Source of the DNA: Sphingomonas sp. PP-CC-1A-547
GTDB lineage: Bacteria > Pseudomonadota > Alphaproteobacteria > Sphingomonadales > Sphingomonadaceae
Reading direction: 5' to 3'
DNA length: 64,000 nt
Assembly (NCBI RefSeq): GCF_003610375.1
Contig: NZ_RAPZ01000010.1
Span: 346,161-410,160, forward strand
A program made the translations under genes and the position numbers. This document shows positions 8,413-15,873 of this stretch, one piece after another. Within the stretch, counting starts at the first letter, position 1, and the number at the start of each line of letters is the position of its first letter. The notes beneath the pieces were generated by a model that worked only from the letters and a program-made list of their open reading frames with translations, had not been told where the DNA came from and did no database searches.

Positions 8413-11400
8413 TCAGAACCGGACGGTCGCACCCACCGCCAGGTTGCGGCCCAGCGAGTCGTAGCGCTGCGGGATCGTGTTCGTGCGCGCGAGGGCGACG
8501 TTGTACGAGTCCGGAACGATCGGCGCGCTCTTGTCGAGCAGGTTGTTCGCGATCAGGCGCAGCGAGAACTGCTTGTCGATCGCGAAGTTGAGCGCGAGGT
8601 CGAAGTAGCTCTTCGGCGAAACCCGGTAGTAGCTGGTCCGCGCGCGCGCGTCCGTGCCACCGATCGCCTCGTCGCCCGAATTGTCGGCATTGGTCAGCGA
8701 GCCGACATAGCGCCAGTTGAACGAGGCGCTGAAGCCGCGGTCGAGCGTGGTGTAGGTCGCGCGCAGGCCGTGCGACCATTTCGGGAGCAGCTGTCCGCAG
8801 CCATTACCATAGTATCCGGCGCAGTTACGCTCCGGCTGGACCGGCGAGTCCTGGCCCCCTGCGAAGGTCGCCAGCGACCCGTTGAAATTCCAATCGATCT
8901 TGCCGGCGCCGGCAAGGTCGAGCGTGTACTGCGCCTGGAAATCATAGCCGCGCGCGATCGACGTGTAGTAGTTCGTCGTGCCTTGGCGAATGAAACCAGT
9001 CGATGGATTGCTGCCGGCCGTCGAATACAGCGTACCGGTGCCGGGATTGCGGACGATGCCCTGGCAGAAGAACGCGTCGCCGTTCGAACGCTGACAGCCA
9101 TCGGTGTAATAGCTGAAGTCGTTATAGCCGAGCGAATCGTTGATCTTGATCTGGTAGCGATCGACCGAGAACACCAGCCCCCGCACGAACCGCGGCTTCA
9201 CGATCAGGCCATAGGTCTGCGTGTAAGCGGTCTCCGGATCGGCGGTGTAGCCGCCCGAGCGCACGGTGCATGCCGCCGAGCCGTTCGGCGCGGTGCCGTT
9301 GCTGCACAGCAAGGTCTGGCTGCCGTAAAGCGCATCCGACAGGCCGGTTGCACGGCACACTTCGCGCGACGCGATCGGCGCGCCGTAGGTCACGCCATTG
9401 GCGCCGTTGACGACGGTCGGTGCGCAGAAATCGTTGAACGTGCCTGCGCCGCCCGACGCGAAATCGACGTTGGTCGCCTGGCGGATTTCGGTCACCGTCG
9501 GCGCGCGCTGCGCCTTGTTGAACGAGGCGCGGAACGTCAGATCGCTGACGGGGGCGTAGATGCCCTCGACCTTCCAGGTGTTGAACGTGCTCGGGTTGCT
9601 GCTGTACTTCGACACGCGGTAGCCGCCGTTCACCTGCAACAGGTCGGCGAAGCGCTTGTGCTCGACCAGCGGCGCCTGGACCTCGATATTGGCCTCCCAG
9701 ACGTCCTGCTTCAGGTAGCTGTCGGTGCCGCCGAGGCCTGCACGATACACGCTGTCGGCGGTCGATTTCAGCGTATCCTTGCGATATTCCGTACCCAGCG
9801 CGATCGCGACGCCCTGCTCGGCGAACGGCGAGGTGATGCCGTATTTGCCGAGATCGCCGGTGACGTTGGCCTGAACGTCGTACAGCGTACCGGTGGTTGC
9901 CGCCGTGCCCTGGTCATACAGATAGTCGATCAGCGCCGGGTTGGTATTGCCAGCGCTGAACGCGTCGAAGGGAACGCAGGCGGGATCCGTGGTCGTCGCG
10001 CAGGTCGGTGCGGCGCGCGTGCCACCGACGTTGATCGAGTTCCGCAGGTTGGTCGCGTTGACGAAGCTCGGCGTGTAATCCTGGTGGTTGCGGGCATAGA
10101 CGCCGCCGACGTCATACGTCCACGCGCTGCCGACCTTGCCGCGGACGCCGCCGGTCAGGCGAACGCCGGTGTTCAAATACGCGTCGGGCTGATCGTTGCC
10201 CTCACCAAGACGATAGCGAAGATCGATCGGTGCCGTCGCTACCGTGCCAGCCGCAGCACCGCAGATCGCGGTTGCCTGCGACGCCGACAGGAACGGGTTG
10301 TTGCAGTTCACCTGCACGCTACCGCCGGCGATCGCCGGGTAGTTGTTGTACGACTTGTCGCGGAACCAGATCCCCGACGCATAGAGCTCGGCGTCGGGTG
10401 CGATGTCGAGGCTGACGAAGCCGCCGGCGTTCACGCGCTCGGATGGGCGCTGATACGCATAGTTGCTGAAATAGTTCGAGGCGTTGCCGGCACCCGGACC
10501 GAACGGCACGAAAGTACGCGTGCCGTTCGGGTTGTTGACGAGCTGCGCGTTGGCGTTCGCACCGCTGAGCGGCGTGATGAGCCCGCTCGTCGAGCTGCTC
10601 GGGGTCAGGCCGCACGACAGCGGCGCGTTCAGGCTGGTCTGCGTTAGATAGCAGCCCGAGTTCGAGCGCGCCGACAACAACACTTCGTCGGTATGCTTGT
10701 AGTTGACGAAGCCGTTGATCCGCAGTGCGCCGTCGAACAGCTTCTTGCCCGCGGTCAGCGTGACGTCGGCACGACCGCCGTCGTTGGTCAGGCCGCGCGG
10801 GCTGCTGAAGCCCGACGAACGCGCCAGCGACGACACGACGGTGTCCTTGTTGTTGTGGTTGTAGAAATTATAGTTGCCGTCGAGCTGGATGCCTTCGAAA
10901 TCCTTTTTCAGGACGAAGTTGACGACACCCGCAACCGCGTCCGATCCGTAGACCGACGAGGCGCCACCGGTCAGCACGTCGACCCGCTCGAGCAGCGACG
11001 GCGGGATGATGCCGACGTCCTGGCCGTTCTGCGTGCCGAGGCGCTTGCCGTCGATCAGGACCAGCGTGCGCTCGAACCCGAGGCTGCGCAGCTTGATGCG
11101 CTGGCGACCGTCGGAGTCGTTATAGGTCTGCTGGCTATCCGGCGCGATCTGCGGCAGGCGGTTCAGCACGTCCTCGACGTTGACCGCAGCCTGGGCGCGA
11201 ATGTCCTGCGCGGTGACCGACGTGATCGGGGCCGCTGACGTCATGTTCGGACGCTGGATGCGCGATCCCGTAACGACGATCGTATCGTCCTTCGGCGCGT
11301 CGCGATCGACGGCGGTGGTTGCGGTGGTGGCATCCGCCTCGACCTTGGCTTCGGCGGGCGTGCTCGCGGCAGCCTGGGCGGGCGTCACGGCCTGCGCGGG

Positions 11401-11484
11401 CACGTCCTGTGCGAATGCCGTGGTAGCGGAAAACACGAGAGATCCGACGAGCGCGATCCGCGAAACAGAATGGCCGAAGTTCAT
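8413..11484 (-). CDS. TonB-dependent outer-membrane receptor
   Basis: The 1023-residue protein should import a large substrate across the outer membrane using ExbBD-TonB energy. It has a Sec signal peptide (residues 1-25, ending TTAFA), an Ala/Thr-rich linker, a TonB-box-like DDTIVVTGSRI at 67-76, a plug domain (RLPQIAPDSQQTYNDS, RSLGFERTLVLIDGKRLG, VDVLTGGASSVYGSDAVAGV) and a long beta-barrel ending in phenylalanine (VGATVRF). The ATG at 11484 has an AGGGGTAGG ribosome site; the frame is open a further 1 kb upstream but only as an antisense shadow. It diverges from the glycosylasparaginase operon, so the likely cargo is an N-glycan or glycopeptide. Confidence 0.93.
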   Translation of the reverse strand: MNFGHSVSRIALVGSLVFSATTAFAQDVPAQAVTPAQAAASTPAEAKVEADATTATTAVDRDAPKDDTIVVTGSRIQRPNMTSAAPITSVTAQDIRAQAAVNVEDVLNRLPQIAPDSQQTYNDSDGRQRIKLRSLGFERTLVLIDGKRLGTQNGQDVGIIPPSLLERVDVLTGGASSVYGSDAVAGVVNFVLKKDFEGIQLDGNYNFYNHNNKDTVVSSLARSSGFSSPRGLTNDGGRADVTLTAGKKLFDGALRINGFVNYKHTDEVLLSARSNSGCYLTQTSLNAPLSCGLTPSSSTSGLITPLSGANANAQLVNNPNGTRTFVPFGPGAGNASNYFSNYAYQRPSERVNAGGFVSLDIAPDAELYASGIWFRDKSYNNYPAIAGGSVQVNCNNPFLSASQATAICGAAAGTVATAPIDLRYRLGEGNDQPDAYLNTGVRLTGGVRGKVGSAWTYDVGGVYARNHQDYTPSFVNATNLRNSINVGGTRAAPTCATTTDPACVPFDAFSAGNTNPALIDYLYDQGTAATTGTLYDVQANVTGDLGKYGITSPFAEQGVAIALGTEYRKDTLKSTADSVYRAGLGGTDSYLKQDVWEANIEVQAPLVEHKRFADLLQVNGGYRVSKYSSNPSTFNTWKVEGIYAPVSDLTFRASFNKAQRAPTVTEIRQATNVDFASGGAGTFNDFCAPTVVNGANGVTYGAPIASREVCRATGLSDALYGSQTLLCSNGTAPNGSAACTVRSGGYTADPETAYTQTYGLIVKPRFVRGLVFSVDRYQIKINDSLGYNDFSYYTDGCQRSNGDAFFCQGIVRNPGTGTLYSTAGSNPSTGFIRQGTTNYYTSIARGYDFQAQYTLDLAGAGKIDWNFNGSLATFAGGQDSPVQPERNCAGYYGNGCGQLLPKWSHGLRATYTTLDRGFSASFNWRYVGSLTNADNSGDEAIGGTDARARTSYYRVSPKSYFDLALNFAIDKQFSLRLIANNLLDKSAPIVPDSYNVALARTNTIPQRYDSLGRNLAVGATVRF

Positions 11485-11511
11485 ACCTACCCCTAAAAAA
11501 GCCCGGTTGCG

Positions 11512-11525
11512 TGATAGCGCTATAC
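11512..11525. promoter_or_regulatory. LacI-type operator candidate in the receptor/glycosylasparaginase promoter
   Basis: ATAGCGCTAT (11514-11523) is a perfect 10-base palindrome inside TGATAGCGCTATAC, between the divergent receptor and glycosylasparaginase starts. Sugar-responsive LacI-family regulators in Xanthomonas and Caulobacter relatives bind sites with a TAGCGCTA core upstream of TonB receptors. No LacI gene is in this window, so the regulator would be encoded elsewhere. Confidence 0.5.
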
Positions 11526-11682
11526 CGGTTGCCCGTACTGGTTTCGTCAAAACGCGCCGCCAGTCAATGCCGAAGCAATACCGGTGTAGAACATTTGCGT
11601 TGGAATGTTGCAAATCGGCGTCACTACTGGCGGTCGCCATCTCGTTGCGATAGCGTGCACACAAGAACGCAAGGGGGATCTG

Positions 11683-12705
11683 ATGGAGAACACGCGACGG
11701 TCGTTGCTCGCCGGCTTGGGCGGCCTGGGCATGATACCATTCGTAGCGACTCGGGCCTCTGCCCGATCGGGTGCCGCGAAGGACGCTTCGGCGACCGGTG
11801 CCATGGTCCTGTCGACCTGGGACTTCGGCGCCGCCGCCAACGCGGTGGCCTTCGCGGAACTCGCCAAGGGCGGCTCCCTGATCGACGCGGTCGAAGCCGG
11901 CGCGATGGTGCCCGAGGCGGATCCGACCAACCACAGCGTCGGCTATTCCGGCTATCCCGACCGCGACGGCCACGTCACGCTCGACGCGGTCATCATGGAC
12001 GATGTCGGCGGCGTCGGGGCCGTCGCCGCGCTGGAGAACACGGTGCATGCGATCTCCGTCGCGCGTCGCGTGATGGAGCGGACGCCGCATACCTTTCTCG
12101 TCGGCGAGGGCGCGACGCGGTTCGCGCGCGACCAGGGTTTCCCACAACAGTCGCTGCTCACCCCGGAATCGGAAAGGGCATGGCGCGACTGGCTGAAGAC
12201 CGCGAAATACCAACCCGAAGCCAATAGCGAGAACCGCATCACGCGCACGCCCGGCGGCGCGCTGGATCATGACACGATCGGCCTGCTCGCGCGCACGGCC
12301 GACGGGCGGATGGCGGGTGCCTGCACGACCTCCGGCATGGCGTTCAAGATGCGCGGCCGGGTCGGCGATTCGCCGCAGGTCGGGTCGGGGCTGTACGTCG
12401 AGGCTGGTGTCGGCGGTGCCACCTCGACCGGACTGGGCGAGGAAGTGACCCGCGTCGCTGGCTCGGCACGCGTCGTCGCGTCGATGCGCGGCGGGTCGTC
12501 GCCGCAACAGGCGTGCGAAGAGGTCGTCCGGCATATCGCCAAGCTGCGCGGCGACGCGATCCGCGGCGTCCAGGTCGGCTTCCTCGCGCTCGACACGAAG
12601 GGCAATGTCGGCGCGTTCTGCCTGCTGCCGGGCTTTACCTATGCAGTCACCGACGTGCGCGGCAAGACGACGGTGCTGAAGGCGCGGTCGCTGTTCCAGG
12701 CGTGA
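11683..12705 (+). CDS. Glycosylasparaginase (N4-(beta-N-acetylglucosaminyl)-L-asparaginase)
   Basis: This Ntn-hydrolase cleaves the GlcNAc-Asn amide bond that links N-glycans to protein, giving aspartate, ammonia and GlcNAc. The protein of about 340 residues has a twin-arginine-like leader (TRRSLLAGLGGLGM), so it is probably periplasmic. The family autocleaves before a threonine; here HDTIGLLA gives T198 as the expected nucleophile. Downstream GAGVGGATSTGLGEE-like and SMRGGSSPQQACEE stretches fit the family. The ATG at 11683 follows an AAGGGGG ribosome site and is preferred over an upstream frame start. It heads the GlcNAc operon and its stop overlaps the next start. Confidence 0.88.
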   Translation: MENTRRSLLAGLGGLGMIPFVATRASARSGAAKDASATGAMVLSTWDFGAAANAVAFAELAKGGSLIDAVEAGAMVPEADPTNHSVGYSGYPDRDGHVTLDAVIMDDVGGVGAVAALENTVHAISVARRVMERTPHTFLVGEGATRFARDQGFPQQSLLTPESERAWRDWLKTAKYQPEANSENRITRTPGGALDHDTIGLLARTADGRMAGACTTSGMAFKMRGRVGDSPQVGSGLYVEAGVGGATSTGLGEEVTRVAGSARVVASMRGGSSPQQACEEVVRHIAKLRGDAIRGVQVGFLALDTKGNVGAFCLLPGFTYAVTDVRGKTTVLKARSLFQA

Positions 12706-13502
12706 GCGTCGCGGAAGACGTGGATCGTGGTAACCGAACGATGCTCGAGGTCTGCGTCGAGGACCTGCACGGTATCGACGCGGCGATTGCCGGCGGTGCG
12801 GACCGCATCGAACTGTGCGCGGCGCTCAGCGTCGGTGGGCTCACCCCGCCAGCGTCGCTGATCAGGGCCGCGGCGGCGGCGGCGGAGTCCTCCGGCGTAC
12901 CCGTCCATCTCCTGGCCCGGCCACGTGAAGGCGGCTTCGTCTATACCCCGCGCGAGCAGGCGCTGATCGCGGACGACATTCGCACGGCAGCCGAAGCCGG
13001 ATTGGCGGGAATCGTCATCGGTGCGCTCGACGCCGACCACCGGCTCGACCTGCCCGCGCTTGCCGCTTTGGTCGCACACACCAAGTCGTTGGGCGATGCT
13101 CGCGGACGCCCACTCTCGCTGACGCTGCACCGCGCCTTCGATCTGTGCCGCACCATGCCCGACGCGCTCGAGTCCGCCGTCACGCTCGGCTTCGACCGGA
13201 TCCTGACCTCGGGCGGCGCCCCGAAGGCGATCGACGGGGTAGAAATGCTGGCGGCATTGCACCGACAAGCCGCCGGTCGCATCATCGTGCTCGCGGGAAG
13301 CGGGGTCTCGCCGGAGACCTTGCCCACGATCCTCGCGACCGGTGTCCGCGAAGTCCACGCCTCGTGTCGCGCGCCCATGACGACCGCCGCCGATGTAGCC
13401 GAACTACGCTTCGGCTTCGCCTCGCCGGGACGCGCAGCCACGAACCGGGACGCGGTAGAGCGACTGGCGAACATGGTGGCCGGACATCCGGCGCTTGAAT
13501 AA
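12702..13502 (+). CDS. CutC family protein
   Basis: The TIM-barrel protein of about 253-266 residues has CutC signatures: LEVCVEDLHGIDAAIAGGAD, RIELCAALSVGGLTPP, PVHLLARPREGGFVY, LTLHRAFDLC, ILTSGGAPKAIDG and VREVHASCRAPM. CutC was named for copper tolerance in E. coli, but its role is disputed. Two starts are possible: a GTG at 12702 overlapping the previous stop, or the ATG at 12741, where the family normally begins. It sits between the glycosylasparaginase and the GlcN-6-P deaminase, so a role in amino-sugar metabolism is worth considering. Confidence 0.88.
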   Translation: MSVAEDVDRGNRTMLEVCVEDLHGIDAAIAGGADRIELCAALSVGGLTPPASLIRAAAAAAESSGVPVHLLARPREGGFVYTPREQALIADDIRTAAEAGLAGIVIGALDADHRLDLPALAALVAHTKSLGDARGRPLSLTLHRAFDLCRTMPDALESAVTLGFDRILTSGGAPKAIDGVEMLAALHRQAAGRIIVLAGSGVSPETLPTILATGVREVHASCRAPMTTAADVAELRFGFASPGRAATNRDAVERLANMVAGHPALE

Positions 13503-13583
13503 TACCAATCCATAACTTACTCAAACCGGTCTGGGTCGGGGGGCCTCTCGCTCCTCGCCGAACGCCAATCGAAGCGAGCCGCC

Positions 13584-14660
13584 ATGCACGACGCCACCCC
13601 GCCTCCGCTAACACCCCCGCCGATTGTGGAAACGGCAACGCTGATGTTCCGCGAGGCTGCGGAATCGTCCGAGGCCGTCGCGCGGATGCTCGCGACCAAC
13701 GCCGCGGCGTTCGCGGCGCTCGGTGCGCGTCTTCGTAGCGCCCCGCCCGCGGTTGTCGTGACCTGCGCGCGCGGTTCCTCGGATCACTCGGCGGTGTACG
13801 GCAAGTATCTGATCTGGACGAAGACCGGCATACCGGTCGCCGCCGCGGCGCCCTCGGTCGTGTCGATCTACGACGCACCGCTCGGCGCGCGGAACACGCT
13901 GTGCATCGCGGTGTCGCAGAGCGGTCGCAGCCCAGACCTGCTCGCCGCGGTCGCCGCGCAGAAGGCTGCCGGCGCGCATGTCGTCGCGTTCGTCAACGAC
14001 GAGACCTCGCCGCTCGCAGAGACCGCCGACACGCTGATCCCGCTGTGCGCCGGACCGGAAAAGTCGGTTGCAGCGACCAAATCCTACATCTGCTCGCTCG
14101 CCGCCTTCGCCGCGCTGACCGCCGAATGGGCCGACGACGACGCATTGCGTAGCGCCGTTGCAGCCCTCCCCGCCGACCTCGCACGCGCCTGGGCACTCGA
14201 CTGGTCGGCCGCCGTCACACCGCTGCGCACCGCGACCAATCTGTTCGTGATCGCGCGCGGCATGGGCTTTGGCATCGCTAACGAGGCGGCGCTGAAGATG
14301 AAGGAAACCTGCGCGCTGCATGCCGAATCGTTCAGCTCCGCCGAGGTCCGCCACGGTCCGATGCAGTTGGTCGAGGACGGCTTCCCGTTGCTGGCGCTCG
14401 CGACCTCCGACGCGGCCGGTGACGGCGTGCGCGATGCGGCGCGCGAGTTCGCCGAGCGTGGCTCAGGCGTGTTGCTCGCCGATGCCGGGCTCGACGGCAG
14501 CAGCGACGACGGCGTCCTGCCCGCGTTGAAAGCGCATCCGGCGATCGAGCCGATCCTGATGATCCAAAGCTTTTATCGCATGGTCAACGCCCTCTCGCTT
14601 GCTCGCGGGTTCAACCCCGACGCACCGTCGCATCTCAGCAAGGTGACGCGCACGTTATGA
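13584..14660 (+). CDS. SIS-domain glucosamine-6-phosphate deaminase (NagB-II type)
   Basis: This 358-residue protein is a tandem SIS-domain enzyme like the isomerase half of GlmS but without the glutaminase domain. In GlcNAc operons such proteins (NagB-II) convert glucosamine-6-phosphate to fructose-6-phosphate and ammonia. Seen motifs are TCARGSSDHSAVYGKYL, AVSQSGRSPDLLAAV, GPEKSVAATKSY, GMGFGIANEAALKMKETC and AESFSSAEVRHGPMQLV, and a C-terminal KVTRTL tail. The ATG at 13584 is the first good start after the CutC gene. Its stop overlaps the nagA start (ATGA). No classical NagB is in the window. Confidence 0.88.
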   Translation: MHDATPPPLTPPPIVETATLMFREAAESSEAVARMLATNAAAFAALGARLRSAPPAVVVTCARGSSDHSAVYGKYLIWTKTGIPVAAAAPSVVSIYDAPLGARNTLCIAVSQSGRSPDLLAAVAAQKAAGAHVVAFVNDETSPLAETADTLIPLCAGPEKSVAATKSYICSLAAFAALTAEWADDDALRSAVAALPADLARAWALDWSAAVTPLRTATNLFVIARGMGFGIANEAALKMKETCALHAESFSSAEVRHGPMQLVEDGFPLLALATSDAAGDGVRDAAREFAERGSGVLLADAGLDGSSDDGVLPALKAHPAIEPILMIQSFYRMVNALSLARGFNPDAPSHLSKVTRTL

Positions 14661-15799
14661 CGATCTTCCGGTTTTCGAATGGCCATGTGGTCACCCCCGC
14701 GGGCGTCCTGAACGACGCGACGATCGTTGTCGAAGACGGTCGCATCGCCCGGATCGGCGACGCGGCCTCCGATCTAACCGCGGATCACGCGATCGATCTC
14801 GACGGCGGCTGGCTGATGCCGGGCTTCGTCGATACGCAGGTCAATGGCGGCGGCGGCGTGCTGTTCAACGATACGCCCACGGTCGAGGGCATCGCCGCGA
14901 TCGGCGCAGCGCACCGGCCGTTCGGCACCACCGCGTTCCTGCCGACGCTGATCAGCGACACGCCCGACGTGATCGCCCTCGCGCTCGACGCAGTCGACGC
15001 GGCGATCCTCGCAGGCGTCCCCGGCGTGCTCGGCATCCATATCGAAGGGCCCGTGATCAGCCCGGCGCGCAAGGGCATCCACGACCCGACGCGCTTCCAG
15101 GATCTCGACGACGAGCTGCTCGCGCTGCTGACCCGCCCCCGTCTCGGCCGCGTCATGGTGACGCTCGCGCCCGAGCGCGTGACCGCGGCACAGATCGCGA
15201 CGCTGACCGCGGCAGGCGTGCTCATCAGCATCGGCCATAGCGACGCGGATCACGCCACTGCGAGTGCCGGGATGGCCGCCGGGATCACCGGCGTGACGCA
15301 CCTGTTCAACGCGATGTCGCCGCTGGTCCACCGCGCCCCGGGCGTGGTCGGCGCGGTGCTCGACGACCAGGCGGTGTATTGCGGGATCATCGTCGACGGC
15401 TTCCATGTCGACGACGCAGTGCTGCGGATCGCGTTGCGCGCACGGCCGCACGACCGGTTCATGCTGGTATCCGACGCGATGCCCTGCGTCGGGGCGGCGG
15501 AGAAGTCGTTCGTGCTGCAGGGCCGCGAGATCCATGTCGAGAATGGCCGCTGCGTCGGTGCCGACGGCACGCTGGCAGGCTCCGATCTCGACATGGCGGG
15601 CGCGGTCCGCAACACCGTCGACCGGCTCGGCGTCGCACCCGAGATCGCCGCGGCGATGGCAGCGACCTATCCGGCGGCGTTCCTGGGGCTGTCGCAGGAG
15701 CGCGGCACGTTGCAGGTCGGCCGCACCGCCGACTGGGTCGTGCTCACCCGCGACCTGCATCCGGTCGGCACGTGGATCGGCGGGGCAAGCGCGGCCTGA
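14657..15799 (+). CDS. nagA: N-acetylglucosamine-6-phosphate deacetylase
   Basis: This amidohydrolase removes acetate from GlcNAc-6-phosphate to give glucosamine-6-phosphate for the adjacent deaminase. The 380-residue protein shows the expected metal and substrate motifs: GFVDTQVNGGGG, LGIHIEGPVISPARKGIH with the metal-binding glutamate, SIGHSDADH, GVTHLFNAMSPLVHRAPG and the catalytic-aspartate LVSDAMP. A C-terminal sheet (LQVGRTADWVVLTRDL) completes the fold. The start overlaps the previous stop by four bases. All key residues that can be recognised are present. Confidence 0.95.
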   Translation: MTIFRFSNGHVVTPAGVLNDATIVVEDGRIARIGDAASDLTADHAIDLDGGWLMPGFVDTQVNGGGGVLFNDTPTVEGIAAIGAAHRPFGTTAFLPTLISDTPDVIALALDAVDAAILAGVPGVLGIHIEGPVISPARKGIHDPTRFQDLDDELLALLTRPRLGRVMVTLAPERVTAAQIATLTAAGVLISIGHSDADHATASAGMAAGITGVTHLFNAMSPLVHRAPGVVGAVLDDQAVYCGIIVDGFHVDDAVLRIALRARPHDRFMLVSDAMPCVGAAEKSFVLQGREIHVENGRCVGADGTLAGSDLDMAGAVRNTVDRLGVAPEIAAAMAATYPAAFLGLSQERGTLQVGRTADWVVLTRDLHPVGTWIGGASAA

Positions 15800-15873
15800 C
15801 CGCCTCCACCCTGCTTTTGCGCCCTTCCCTTTTTGGGATCGAGCCCATCCCTTCTTGTATCGAGAACGCACCC

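Noticed and set aside
11485..12534. The TonB receptor frame stays open for another 350 codons upstream of its start
   Set aside because: The extension is antisense to the glycosylasparaginase gene, lacks family similarity, and the ATG at 11484 has a signal peptide and a good ribosome site.
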